The position numbers and the translations under genes were made by a program. Positions 1-6,711 of a stretch of 8,446 nt of DNA are shown here, piece after piece. The stretch comes from Solirubrobacterales bacterium. Its GTDB lineage: Bacteria > Actinomycetota > Thermoleophilia > Solirubrobacterales > Solirubrobacteraceae. Where the stretch lies: positions 1 to 8,446 of the forward strand of contig JACDAP010000454.1 in the NCBI GenBank assembly GCA_013695395.1. The letters are read 5' to 3'. Every line of letters starts with the position of its first letter. The stretch's first letter is position 1. The notes beneath the pieces were generated by a model that worked only from the letters and a program-made list of their open reading frames with translations, did no database searches and was not told where the DNA came from.

Positions 1-1617
1 GAGCTGATCGCCGAGGAGTTCGACCGCACGGTCGAGATCGTCGCGGTCGGGGACGAGGACGCCGACGCCCCCGCCTACGAGGACGACCCCGCCGACCTCG
101 TGCACCGCCCGCCGGTGGTCACGATCATGGGCCACGTCGACCACGGCAAGACCTCGCTGCTGGACGCCATCCGCGAAGCCGACGTCGTCGGCGGCGAGGC
201 TGGCGGCATTACCCAGCACATCGGCGCCTACCAGGTGCACCACGGCGACAAGGCCGTCACGTTCCTCGACACCCCGGGCCACGAGGCGTTCACCGCCATG
301 CGTGCCCGCGGCGCGAAGGCCACCGACATCGCGATCATCGTGGTCGCCGCCGACGACGGCGTGAAGCCGCAGACCCGCGAGGCGGTCGACCACGCGCTGG
401 CCGCCGAGGTCCCGGTGCTCGTCGCCGTCAACAAGGTCGACAAGGAGGGCGCCGACCCGACCCGGGTACGCACCGAGATGACCACGCTCGGTCTCCAGCC
501 GTCCGAGTGGGGCGGCGACATCGAGTTCGTCGACGTCTCGGCCAAGGCCCGCACCGGCCTCGAGGACCTGCTCGAGACCATCCAGGTCGTCGCCGAGCTC
601 GAGGACCTCAAGGCGAACCCGAACGCCGACGCGTCCGGCATCGTCATCGAGTCCAAGCTCGACCCGGGCCGCGGCCCGGTCGTGACGATGCTCGTCCAGC
701 GCGGCACCCTGAAGATCGGCGACGCCGTCGTGGCCGGTCCCGAGTGGGGCAAGGTCCGTGCGCTCACCGACTACCACGGAACCCGCACCAAGCAGGCGAT
801 CCCGGGCGACCCGATCGAGATCCTCGGCTTCGACGGGGTTCCCCGCGCGGGCGAGACCATCCGCGTGGTCGCGAACGACCGTGTCGCGCGTCGTGAGGCC
901 AACGAACGCGAGACCCGCCTCAAGAGCGAGGCGCTCGCGCGCCGCTCCGGCCGCAAGGTCTCCCTCGAGGACGTCTTCAAGCGCCAGGGCACCGGCGGCA
1001 TCAAGGAGCTCGCGGTCATCATCAAGGCCGACGTGGCCGGGTCGGTCGAGGCGCTCGAGGACGAGATCGCCAAGCTGCCCCAGGATGAGGTCTTCGTCGA
1101 CGTCATCTCCTCCGGCGTTGGCGGGATCACCGAGTCCGACGTGATGCTGGCCTCGGCCTCCGAGGCGATCATCATGGGCTTCAACGTCCGCCCGGTCGGT
1201 GACGCCCGTGGCGCCGCCGAGCGCGAGGGCATCGAGATCCGTCACTACTCGGTCATCTACAAGGCGCTCGACGAGCTCCGCGACGCGATGACCGGCATGC
1301 TCGACCCCGAAGAGGTCGAGGACACCGTCGGCCAGGTCGAGGTGCGCGCGATCTTCCGCGCCTCGAAGATCGGGCTCATCGCCGGCTCCTACGTCACCGA
1401 GGGCAAGATCACGAGGGGCGGCAAGGTGCGGATCGTCCGTGACGGGACCGTCGTGGGCTCGAGCACCGTCGCCGGGCTCAAGCGCTTCAACGACGACGCC
1501 CGCGAGGTCGCGACCGGCTTCGAGTGCGGCATCACGCTCTCGAACTTCCAGGACATCAAGGAAGGCGACGTCTTCGAGGTCTACGAGACGCGCAAGGTCG
1601 ACCGCGAGCTGGCGTGA
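1..1617 (+). CDS. infB: Translation initiation factor IF-2, 5' end outside window
   Basis: IF-2 is the GTPase that places initiator fMet-tRNA on the 30S subunit and promotes 50S joining. The frame is open from base 1 and gives 538 residues, so the variable N-terminal region is missing; the visible start is the end of the IF2_N-type segment. The G domain shows G1 GHVDHGKT at residues 44-51, the switch-[11 protein letters not shown] motif, G3 DTPGH at 90-94, G4 NKVD at 144-147 and G5 SAK at 180-182. Domain II, the central IF-2 domain and the C-terminal fMet-tRNA-binding domain follow; the last carries the conserved GFECGI and DIKEGD motifs shortly before the TGA. A methionine- or GTG-initiated reading from base 100 would be an artefact of the window edge, since coding similarity continues upstream of it. 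rbfA follows after 31 bases. Identification is secure; only the true start is unknown. Confidence 0.98.
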   Translation, partial: ELIAEEFDRTVEIVAVGDEDADAPAYEDDPADLVHRPPVVTIMGHVDHGKTSLLDAIREADVVGGEAGGITQHIGAYQVHHGDKAVTFLDTPGHEAFTAMRARGAKATDIAIIVVAADDGVKPQTREAVDHALAAEVPVLVAVNKVDKEGADPTRVRTEMTTLGLQPSEWGGDIEFVDVSAKARTGLEDLLETIQVVAELEDLKANPNADASGIVIESKLDPGRGPVVTMLVQRGTLKIGDAVVAGPEWGKVRALTDYHGTRTKQAIPGDPIEILGFDGVPRAGETIRVVANDRVARREANERETRLKSEALARRSGRKVSLEDVFKRQGTGGIKELAVIIKADVAGSVEALEDEIAKLPQDEVFVDVISSGVGGITESDVMLASASEAIIMGFNVRPVGDARGAAEREGIEIRHYSVIYKALDELRDAMTGMLDPEEVEDTVGQVEVRAIFRASKIGLIAGSYVTEGKITRGGKVRIVRDGTVVGSSTVAGLKRFNDDAREVATGFECGITLSNFQDIKEGDVFEVYETRKVDRELA

Positions 1618-1634
1618 GCCGGCCCGCAGTCGAC

Positions 1635-1643
1635 GGGAGGGGA
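1635..1643 (+). promoter_or_regulatory. Shine-Dalgarno sequence for rbfA
   Basis: GGGAGGGGA ends 5 bases before the ATG at 1649 and contains GGAGG at good spacing. It is the strongest ribosome-binding site in the window and fixes the rbfA start, because the open frame itself extends back into infB. Confidence 0.8.
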
Positions 1644-1648
1644 CGCTG

Positions 1649-1996
1649 ATGGCGGTCGAGCGGATGCGCCGCGTGGACGAGGCGATGCGGGCGGTGCTCT
1701 CCGACGCGATCACGGGTGAGCTGAAGGATCCGCGCGTCGGCTTTGTCACCGTGACCGACGTGAAGACGAGCCCGGACCTCCGGCACGCGCGCGTCCACGT
1801 GAGCGTGCTCGGCGACGACGAGGCCAAGAGCGCGAGCCTCGATGGTCTGCGCTCCGCTCACGGCTTCCTCCAGGCCCGTGTGGCGGACTCGCTGCGGATG
1901 AAGCACACCCCCGAGCTCGCCTTCCTGTACGACGACACGGCCGAGAAGGCGTTCGCGCTCGAGCAGCTGATGCGCAAGCAGGAGCGGGATCGGTGA
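1649..1996 (+). CDS. rbfA: Ribosome-binding factor A
   Basis: RbfA is a small KH-fold protein that binds the 30S subunit and assists late 16S rRNA maturation, including cold-shock adaptation. The product is 115 residues, near the usual 115-130. It shows the family pattern: N-terminal RMRRVDEAMRAVLSDAI, then LKDPRVGFVTVTDV (about 25-38), then SPDLRHARVHVSV, and near the C-terminus TPELAFLYDD. The ATG at 1649 is chosen because of the strong Shine-Dalgarno sequence and because homology starts there. The stop overlaps the GTG of nrnA by GTGA, so the two are probably translationally coupled. Some actinobacteria carry a small DUF503 gene between infB and rbfA; none is present here, as the gap is only 31 bases. 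Confidence 0.95.
   Translation: MAVERMRRVDEAMRAVLSDAITGELKDPRVGFVTVTDVKTSPDLRHARVHVSVLGDDEAKSASLDGLRSAHGFLQARVADSLRMKHTPELAFLYDDTAEKAFALEQLMRKQERDR
1980..1984 (+). promoter_or_regulatory. Shine-Dalgarno sequence for nrnA
   Basis: AGGAG lies 8 bases before the GTG at 1993, inside the last codons of rbfA. It supports the GTG that overlaps the rbfA stop as the true start of the DHH phosphoesterase. Confidence 0.65.
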
Positions 1997-3000
1997 CGAG
2001 CGCCGCCTGGGTCGACGCCTCTCGGAGGTTGGTGCTCGACGAGCTCCGCGGGGCCGAACACTTCGTCCTGGTGACCCACGAGAACCCGGACGGCGACGCA
2101 CTGGGCTCGCTCGTCGCGATGCACGGCGTGCTCCGCGCCCTGGACAAGGACGTCGTGGTCTTCGTCGGACGCGACGAGTTCCCGCTGCCGTACGAGTACA
2201 CGTTCCTCGTGCTCGAGGATGTCGTCTTCGAGGCGCCGACCGACCTGCACGAGCGGACCGTCGTGTTTCTCGACTGCGGGAACATCGACCGCAACCCCGC
2301 CGAGATCGTCAACCAGCCCGGGCGGCATCTCCTGAACATCGACCACCACCACGACAACACGCGCTTCGGGACGGTCAACCACGTGGTCGAGACGGCCTCC
2401 TGCACCGCCGAGATCGTCTGGGACCTGATGGGCGCGCTCGGCGTGGAGCCGACGCAGACGATCGCCGACGCGCTCTACGTCGGCCTCGTGACCGACACCG
2501 GGAAGTTCATGTACGAGAACACCGGTCCACGGGCCCACGCGATGGCCGCTGAGCTGATCGACGCCGGGGTGGACGTCAACGCGATCTCGCGCCGGCTCTA
2601 CGAGGAGGTGCCCTTCGCCAAGCTCGCCCTGCTGGCCCGCGGGCTCGGTCATGTCGAGCGCTTCGACGGCGGCCGGCTGACCATCACGCAGCTCTGGAAG
2701 GACGATTTTCTGACGGTCGGCGCCGACGAGGCCCATTCCGAGGGGGTCATCGACCACCTCCGGTGCGTGCAGGGCACGAAGGTGGCCGCACTGGCCCGGG
2801 AGCAGCTCGACAGCGATCCGCCCGGTCGACGGAAGGTCTCCCTTCGTGCCACCGACGGAGCGGTCGACGTCTCGGTCATCGCCCGGGCGGGCGGCGGTGG
2901 GGGACATCGGCAGGCCGCCGGCTTCACGACCGAGCTCGGACACGACGATCTCGTGGCGTTCGTCCGCGACGAGATCACCCGCCAGATCGGCCCCGCCTGA
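1993..3000 (+). CDS. nrnA: DHH-family oligoribonuclease / pAp phosphatase (NrnA-like)
   Basis: DHH/DHHA1 phosphoesterases of the NrnA type degrade 2-5-nt RNA or dinucleotides and, in several members, dephosphorylate 3'-phosphoadenosine 5'-phosphate; some actinobacterial members also hydrolyse cyclic dinucleotides. The product is 335 residues, normal for the family. Metal-ligand motifs are visible in order: HENPDGDALGS (H29, D33, D35), FLDCGN (D94), the diagnostic DHH triad at 117-119 inside NIDHHHDNT, and GLVTDTGKF further on. The C-terminal DHHA1 substrate-binding domain ends with GGGGGHRQAAGF at 300-311. GTG 1993 overlaps the rbfA TGA and has an AGGAG upstream. Position between rbfA and truB is the common arrangement in Gram-positive lineages. 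The family is certain; the preferred substrate cannot be decided from sequence. Confidence 0.93.
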   Translation: MTSAAWVDASRRLVLDELRGAEHFVLVTHENPDGDALGSLVAMHGVLRALDKDVVVFVGRDEFPLPYEYTFLVLEDVVFEAPTDLHERTVVFLDCGNIDRNPAEIVNQPGRHLLNIDHHHDNTRFGTVNHVVETASCTAEIVWDLMGALGVEPTQTIADALYVGLVTDTGKFMYENTGPRAHAMAAELIDAGVDVNAISRRLYEEVPFAKLALLARGLGHVERFDGGRLTITQLWKDDFLTVGADEAHSEGVIDHLRCVQGTKVAALAREQLDSDPPGRRKVSLRATDGAVDVSVIARAGGGGGHRQAAGFTTELGHDDLVAFVRDEITRQIGPA

Positions 3001-3026
3001 GCCCTTCCGCGGGCTCGTCCGGTTCC

Positions 3027-3857
3027 GTGGACGGCTTCCTCCTGATCGACAAGCCGGCGGGTGTGAGCTCACACGACATCGTGCAGCGGGTGCGGCGCGA
3101 GGTTGTCGGCCGCGAGCGCTCGCGCAAGGGCGTCGGGAAGGTCCGGGTAGGTCACGCCGGAACGCTCGACCCGTTCGCGACCGGCCTCCTGGTCATCCTG
3201 CTCGGCCGGGCGACCCGCGTGCAGGACCACGTCATGGGCCTGCGCAAGCGGTACGAGACGACCGCGCGGTTCGGCTTCACCTCGAGCACCGGCGACCCCG
3301 AGGGCGAGATCGTGGAGACGGGACGGATGCCGCCGGAGCCGCTCGACCTGCCCACCGGGCGGATCCGACAGCAGCCGCCGGCCTACTCGGCCATCCACGT
3401 CGAAGGGCGCCGCGCCTACGCGCTGGCCCGCGCCGGGGTCGAGTTCGAGCTGCCCGATCGCGAGGTCCAGGTGCACCGCTTCGAGCGGACCGGCCCACGG
3501 GACTTCCTCATCGAGTGCTCCGCCGGCACGTACGTCCGCACACTCGTCGGCGACCTCGGTGACGCGTACTGCACCGCGCTCAGACGCACGGCGATCGGGC
3601 CCTTCGACGTCGCTGAGGCCTCGGCGGAGCCCAGCGCGGAGGACCTCATCGGGCTCGGCCCCGGACTCGAGCGGATCCTCCCCACCCTGCGGGTGGAGGG
3701 GGAGGTCGCGCGGCGAGCCCGGCACGGTATGGCGATCGAGGCACCGCCGGGCCAGGCGGCACCGACGGTGGTCCTCACCGACGACGACGGCCCGATCGCC
3801 CTCGCCGAGCCGCGCGCGGACGGAACGCTCAAGCCCGTCGTAGGCTTCAGGGCGTGA
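3027..3857 (+). CDS. truB: tRNA pseudouridine-55 synthase
   Basis: TruB converts U55 in the T-loop of tRNAs to pseudouridine and can act as a tRNA chaperone. The product is 276 residues. Motifs: N-terminal DGFLLIDKPAGVSSHD, the catalytic-loop sequence GHAGTLDPFATG with nucleophile D48, KRYE with Y76 (both at the E. coli positions), PPAYSAIHVEGRRAYALAR, and SAGTYVRTLVGDLG. A short C-terminal PUA-like part follows. GTG 3027 is chosen because family homology begins with the DGFLLIDKP block at residue 2; there is no clear Shine-Dalgarno in the 26-base gap after nrnA, so the exact start is slightly uncertain. The stretch between DPEGE and QQPPAYSA is about six residues shorter than in E. coli TruB and seems to lack an amphipathic helix. 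The stop overlaps ribF by GTGA. Confidence 0.95.
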   Translation: MDGFLLIDKPAGVSSHDIVQRVRREVVGRERSRKGVGKVRVGHAGTLDPFATGLLVILLGRATRVQDHVMGLRKRYETTARFGFTSSTGDPEGEIVETGRMPPEPLDLPTGRIRQQPPAYSAIHVEGRRAYALARAGVEFELPDREVQVHRFERTGPRDFLIECSAGTYVRTLVGDLGDAYCTALRRTAIGPFDVAEASAEPSAEDLIGLGPGLERILPTLRVEGEVARRARHGMAIEAPPGQAAPTVVLTDDDGPIALAEPRADGTLKPVVGFRA

Positions 3858-4753
3858 TCGTCACCCGCCTCCCCGAGGCCGCGCCCCGGCCGCGCCGCAT
3901 CGCCGTCGGCACCTTCGACGGGGTCCATCTCGGGCATCGCGCGGTCATCGAAGGGGCGGACACGGTGCTCACCTTCGATCCGCACCCGCGCTCGGTGATC
4001 GACCCGGTCGGGATGCCCCACCTGCTGACGCCGCTCGCCCGCAAGGCCGAGCTGATCGCCGAGATCGGGGCCCGAGAGCTCGTGGTCATCGAGTTCGACC
4101 GGGACTTCGCCGCGCAGAGCGCCCAGGCGTTCCACGACGACGTGCTCGTCGGTCGCCTGGGTGTCACGCACGTCAGCGTCGGGGAGAACTTCCGCTACGG
4201 CGCCAAGGCGCAGGGCGACACCGAGCTGCTGGCCGCCGACGGCCGCTTCGCGGCGCGCGTGGTCCCGCTGCTCGAGGTCGACGGGGAGATCGTCTCCTCG
4301 AGCCACATCCGCGGTCTCGTCGCCGGGGGGGCGATCGAGTACGCCGGGCAGCTGCTGGGGGCTCCGTTCTCCATGACGGGCACGGTGGCCCACGGCGATG
4401 CCCGCGGCCGCACGCTCGGCTTCCCGACGGCCAACCTCGTCCCCTATCCGGGCTTCGTCACGCCCGCGCACGGGGTCTACGCCTGCCGCGTGCAGCTGCC
4501 AGACGATGAGGAGCCCGTCGCGGCGGCGACGAACGTCGGCGTGCGCCCCCAGTTCTCGACCGGTCGCGGCGAGCTCGTCGAGGCGTTCCTGATCGACTGG
4601 ACCGGCGATCTCTACGGCCGGGAGATCCGGGTGGACTTCCTCAAGCGGCTGCGCGGCGAGAAGCGCTTCGCGTCGGTGGACGCGCTCGTCGAGCAGATGC
4701 ACGCCGACGTGGAGCAGGCGCGCGTGCTTGCTAGCCTCCCTCCTCGCCAATGA
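3854..4753 (+). CDS. ribF: Bifunctional riboflavin kinase / FAD synthetase
   Basis: RibF phosphorylates riboflavin to FMN and adenylates FMN to FAD in the cytoplasm. The product is 299 residues, slightly below the usual 305-330. The N-terminal nucleotidyltransferase domain shows [10 protein letters not shown] (19-28), TFDPHP (40-45), GENFRYG (110-116) and the SSSHIR motif (148-153). The C-terminal riboflavin kinase domain shows [11 protein letters not shown] (185-195), then GVYACRV and ATNVGVRP, ending with the usual [11 protein letters not shown] block. Only 11 residues separate HLGH from TFDPHP, against 21 in E. coli RibF as I recall it, so the helix after the HxGH motif is shortened. GTG 3854 overlaps the truB stop (GTGA) and has no strong Shine-Dalgarno, pointing to coupling with truB. 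Its TGA overlaps the rpsO ATG. Function is secure because all catalytic motifs remain. Confidence 0.95.
   Translation: MIVTRLPEAAPRPRRIAVGTFDGVHLGHRAVIEGADTVLTFDPHPRSVIDPVGMPHLLTPLARKAELIAEIGARELVVIEFDRDFAAQSAQAFHDDVLVGRLGVTHVSVGENFRYGAKAQGDTELLAADGRFAARVVPLLEVDGEIVSSSHIRGLVAGGAIEYAGQLLGAPFSMTGTVAHGDARGRTLGFPTANLVPYPGFVTPAHGVYACRVQLPDDEEPVAAATNVGVRPQFSTGRGELVEAFLIDWTGDLYGREIRVDFLKRLRGEKRFASVDALVEQMHADVEQARVLASLPPRQ
4729..4737 (+). promoter_or_regulatory. Candidate extended -10 promoter element for rpsO
   Basis: TGCTAGCCT matches an extended -10 layout (TGN plus TANNNT) and ends 12 bases before the rpsO ATG at 4750, inside the last codons of ribF. A start site about 7 bases downstream would give a leader of only about 5-6 nt. 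The -35 position (around 4710-4715, TGGAGC) is weak, so this is a candidate only. Confidence 0.4.
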
Positions 4754-5022
4754 CCACGCTTTCACCGGAACGTACGCAAGAGATCGTCAGCCAGTTCGGG
4801 GAGAACCCCCAGGACACGGGCAACACGCGCGTCCAGATCGCCCTGCTCACGCAGCGCATCAACGATCTGACGCAGCACCTCCGCTCCCACAAGAAGGATC
4901 ACCACTCCCGCCGCGGGCTGCTCATGCTCGTCGGCCAGCGCCGCCGCCTGCTGCGCTACCTCGAGCAGTCCGATCTCGAGGGCTACCGAGAGCTGATCAA
5001 GCTCCTCGGCCTGCGCAAGTGA
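4750..5022 (+). CDS. rpsO: 30S ribosomal protein S15
   Basis: S15 is a primary binder of the central domain of 16S rRNA, organising the h20-h21-h22 junction and the platform of the 30S subunit. The product is 90 residues, matching the usual 88-90. The family pattern is unmistakable: [16 protein letters not shown] in the first third, [19 protein letters not shown] in the middle with the rRNA-contacting H/D/S residues, then [10 protein letters not shown], and a basic GLRK tail. ATG 4750 overlaps the ribF TGA (ATGA). No Shine-Dalgarno is present; the upstream bases are pyrimidine-rich (CCTCCCTCC at 4735-4743), which suggests coupling to ribF and/or a short-leader transcript. The stop overlaps the next gene's GTG by GTGA. 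pnp, the usual downstream neighbour, lies 2.3 kb away. Confidence 0.98.
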   Translation: MTTLSPERTQEIVSQFGENPQDTGNTRVQIALLTQRINDLTQHLRSHKKDHHSRRGLLMLVGQRRRLLRYLEQSDLEGYRELIKLLGLRK

Positions 5023-5477
5023 GCATCATCGCGCCGGGGACCAAGGTCCCCGACTTCGCGCTGGCCACCGCCGACGGGGAGGGCTTCACGCAGGAGGACC
5101 TGCTCGGGAAGACGACCGTCCTGGTCTTCTACCCGTTCGCCTTCAGCTCGGTGTGCACCGATCAGTTCCAGGTCTACGCCGAGGCGCTCGCCGAGCTCTC
5201 CGCGCAAGGCGCGACGCTCTACGGCGTCTCGACCGACGCGACGCCCTCGCAGACCGCCTTCAAGGAGAAGCTCGGCGTCTCGATCGAGCAGCTCTCCGAC
5301 TTCGAGCCCAAGGGCTCCTTCGCCAAGCAGGTCGGCGCGTACTTCGAGCCGGCCGGGATGACCAACCGCGCGCTCGTCATCGTCGGCCCCGACGGCGTCG
5401 TCACCTGGTCGCATCTGGCGGACAACCCGGGCGAGCTGCCCGGCGTCAACCTGATCTTCGACGGCCTGGCCGCCTAG
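5019..5477 (+). CDS. One-cysteine peroxiredoxin, AhpE-like (AhpC/TSA family)
   Basis: Peroxiredoxins reduce hydrogen peroxide, organic peroxides and peroxynitrite using an active-site cysteine. The product is 152 residues, cytoplasmic, with no signal peptide. The thioredoxin-like fold starts with [16 protein letters not shown], and the active site is PFAFSSVC (P39 to C46), fitting PxxxS/TxxC with Ser instead of the more common Thr. R117 in MTNRALVIV is the expected catalytic arginine. C46 is the only cysteine in the protein, so recycling must use an external thiol such as mycothiol/mycoredoxin or thioredoxin; this resembles mycobacterial AhpE, as does the [18 protein letters not shown] segment. 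GTG 5019 is chosen because homology starts at once, and it overlaps the rpsO TGA (GTGA) with no Shine-Dalgarno, implying coupling to rpsO. A longer reading back into rpsO would be out of family. Confidence 0.92.
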   Translation: MSIIAPGTKVPDFALATADGEGFTQEDLLGKTTVLVFYPFAFSSVCTDQFQVYAEALAELSAQGATLYGVSTDATPSQTAFKEKLGVSIEQLSDFEPKGSFAKQVGAYFEPAGMTNRALVIVGPDGVVTWSHLADNPGELPGVNLIFDGLAA

Positions 5478-5481
5478 GCGG
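5470..5481 (+). repeat. 12-bp palindrome spanning the peroxiredoxin stop codon
   Basis: CCGCCTAGGCGG is a perfect palindrome with the TAG stop (5475-5477) at its centre. As RNA it could form only a 4-bp stem with a CUAG loop, and no T-run follows, so I do not call it an intrinsic terminator. Confidence 0.5.
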
Positions 5482-5490
5482 GCGCCGCCC

Positions 5491-5518
5491 CGGACATCGT
5501 CGCGGCGGTCGCTACCGT
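5491..5518 (+). promoter_or_regulatory. Candidate promoter for the membrane-protein gene
   Basis: A -35-like CGGACA (5491-5496) and a -10-like TACCGT (5513-5518, within GCTACCGT) are separated by 16 bases. The -10 box ends 7 bases before the ATG at 5526, so a normal start site would fall on or next to the A of that ATG and give a leaderless mRNA. This agrees with the lack of any Shine-Dalgarno sequence. The same octamer form, GCTAYCGT, occurs upstream of pnp. Confidence 0.55.
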
Positions 5519-5525
5519 CGCCGTG

Positions 5526-6200
5526 ATGTCCACGCAAGCACACCAGCACTCCGAGGACTCCGAGCGGCGACGTCGCCTGCTCACGATCGCCATCGCGAGC
5601 GTCTCCTCCGCGGTGGCGGCCCTCGTCGTCTCGCGGGTGTGGGGCCCCGGCACGATCATCGGTGCCGCGGCGACCCCGATCATCGTCACCCTGGTGGGCG
5701 ACGCCCTCCTCCGGCCGGCCGAGAAGATCCGGGTGGTCAGCGTGACCGCGACCGGCACCCGGGTGCGGCAGGGGGCAGTGCCGCTCGAGCCGCGAGAGGG
5801 GACCGCAAGCTCCGGCTCGGTCGCCCTCACGGAGCCCGGGGGGCGCGCGCGGCGACGCGGCCGGCTGATCGCGCTGGCCACCGGCCTCGTGGCGTTCGTC
5901 ATCGGCGTCGGCCTGCTGACGAGCTCCGAACTGCTCTTCGGGGAGTCCTCGGTCGTCGGCGAGAAGCGCACGACCGTCTTCGGTGGGAGCTCCTCCGATT
6001 CCCAGCAGCAGGAGGAAGGGCAGGAGACGGACCCCCGGACGCCGGAGACGAGCACGCCGACCGTCACCCAGACCACCACCACGACCACCCCCGCACCCGC
6101 GCCGCCGGACACCACGCAGACCGCCCCGACCGAGCCGGTGCCACCGACCGCGGTTCCCGAACCCGCGGCGCCGCCGACGAGCGGGACCACCGGTCCCTGA
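5526..6200 (+). CDS. Uncharacterised three-helix membrane protein with Pro/Thr-rich tail
   Basis: I do not recognise a named family. The product is 224 residues from ATG 5526 (GTG 5523 directly before it would add one residue). Layout: a short polar His/Glu/Ser N-terminus, an RRRR cluster at 14-17, a hydrophobic segment at about 18-38, a turn with WGPGT, a second hydrophobic segment at about 42-61 (TIIGAAATPIIVTLVG), a soluble region at about 62-106, a basic RARRRGR stretch at about 107-113, a third hydrophobic segment at about 114-137, then a low-complexity tail rich in Thr, Pro, Gln and Glu from about 158 to the end, including a run of six Thr. By the positive-inside rule the N-terminus and the middle region are cytoplasmic and the tail lies outside, where it could span the cell wall. 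It converges on the SRPBCC gene with a 2-base gap. That it is a real gene is supported by the hydrophobic pattern and the upstream promoter; its function is unknown. Confidence 0.8.
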   Translation: MSTQAHQHSEDSERRRRLLTIAIASVSSAVAALVVSRVWGPGTIIGAAATPIIVTLVGDALLRPAEKIRVVSVTATGTRVRQGAVPLEPREGTASSGSVALTEPGGRARRRGRLIALATGLVAFVIGVGLLTSSELLFGESSVVGEKRTTVFGGSSSDSQQQEEGQETDPRTPETSTPTVTQTTTTTTPAPAPPDTTQTAPTEPVPPTAVPEPAAPPTSGTTGP

Positions 6201-6206
6201 GCTCAG
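6197..6206. repeat. 10-bp palindrome joining two convergent stop codons
   Basis: CTGAGCTCAG is a perfect palindrome. Its arms are the plus-strand TGA of the membrane-protein gene (6198-6200) and the minus-strand TGA of the SRPBCC gene (6203-6205 as TCA). No T-rich tract flanks it, so it is not a convincing bidirectional terminator. Confidence 0.5.
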
Positions 6207-6694
6207 CCCCGAGCCGCGCGCGCGACGATGTCCGCGGCGAGCAGCGGCCCGATGACCTTCGCGCGGTGGGCGAAGATCCGCTCGACGTCACGCCGGACGA
6301 AGAGCCTGAGAGCGAGCTCTCCGAGCAGGCCGAAGCCGGTCGCATAGCGCACGGTGTCGGTCATCAACGTGTGCGTGTCCCCGTCGGGCGCGAAGCTGTG
6401 GGTGTGGTGCCAGAGGGCGTAGGGGCCCTTCAGCTGCATGTCGACGAAGCGGTGCGGCGGCTCCCACGCCTGGATCGAGGTCAGCCACGACACGGGCGCG
6501 CCATGCACGCGCAGCCGGTACTCGATCAGGGCGCCGACCTGCATCTCGATCGGTGTCGGCGTGACGACGCTGAAGCGGAGGAGCGGTGGGGTGATCGCCT
6601 CGAGGTTCTTCGCGTCCGCGAAGAAGCCGAAGACCTCCTCGGGGGTGCCGTCGAGGCGCTGCTCGCGGGTCAGGATGTGGGTGCGGAGCGCCAT
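6203..6694 (-). CDS. SRPBCC (START-like) ligand-binding family protein
   Basis: The product is 163 residues and matches the stand-alone SRPBCC proteins grouped with the polyketide cyclase/dehydrase superfamily (COG4276-like), a helix-grip fold with a deep hydrophobic cavity. Visible hallmarks: TPEEVFGFFADAKNLEAITPP (17-37), an MQVGALIEYRLRVHG strand pair (51-65), PVSWLTSIQAWEPPHRFVD (67-85), GPYALWHHTHSF (90-101), the late TDTVRYATGFGLLGELA segment, and a C-terminal helix with FVRRDVERIFAHR. It has no signal peptide or membrane helix. Members are also found fused to SulA-like epimerase proteins, but the ligand is generally unknown. ATG at 6694 (minus strand) is chosen because homology begins at ALRTH; an upstream start would run into the divergent gene. 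A -10-like box lies 7 bases before it, suggesting a leaderless mRNA. It is the only minus-strand gene in the window. Confidence 0.85.
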   Translation of the reverse strand: MALRTHILTREQRLDGTPEEVFGFFADAKNLEAITPPLLRFSVVTPTPIEMQVGALIEYRLRVHGAPVSWLTSIQAWEPPHRFVDMQLKGPYALWHHTHSFAPDGDTHTLMTDTVRYATGFGLLGELALRLFVRRDVERIFAHRAKVIGPLLAADIVARAARG

Positions 6695-6701
6695 CGCGGA
6701 G

Positions 6702-6707
6702 AGGGTA
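6702..6707 (-). promoter_or_regulatory. Candidate -10 element for the SRPBCC gene
   Basis: On the minus strand this reads TACCCT and ends 7 bases before the SRPBCC ATG, a distance that would place transcription start at or next to the start codon. It shares its first two bases with the opposing -10 box of the DsbA-like gene. I see no convincing -35 on this strand. Confidence 0.45.
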
Positions 6708-6711
6708 CGGT
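6706..6711 (+). promoter_or_regulatory. Candidate -10 element for the DsbA-like gene
   Basis: TACGGT ends 6 bases before the GTG at 6718, which would make that GTG the 5' end of a leaderless mRNA. It overlaps the opposing minus-strand -10 box, both being built on GTAC at 6705-6708. The -35 region lies inside the first codons of the SRPBCC gene and is weak (for example TGCGGA at 6682-6687 with an 18-base spacer). Confidence 0.45.

Noticed and set aside
2763..3026. N-terminal extension of truB back into nrnA
   Set aside because: The extra 88 residues are Arg/Pro/Gly-rich and out of frame with nrnA; TruB homology starts right after GTG 3027.
1858..3072. Minus-strand open frame of 404 codons opposite rbfA and nrnA
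   Set aside because: The plus-strand frame carries all conserved RbfA and DHH motifs; the minus frame shows none and exists because GC-rich third positions suppress stops.
3416..4765. Minus-strand open frame of 449 codons opposite truB and ribF
   Set aside because: It is antisense to two confidently identified genes, has no recognisable motif and spans their junction.
5470..5510. Possible intrinsic terminator after the peroxiredoxin
   Set aside because: GC-rich inverted bases are present, but there is no T-run and the best stem is 4 bp.
5523..5525. GTG start one codon before the membrane-protein ATG
   Set aside because: The -10 box spacing favours transcription starting at the ATG; the difference is one residue.
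6061..6190. ACC-rich repetitive stretch as a DNA repeat
   Set aside because: The repetition follows from Thr and Pro codons in the tail of the membrane protein; no regular repeat unit or spacer structure is seen.
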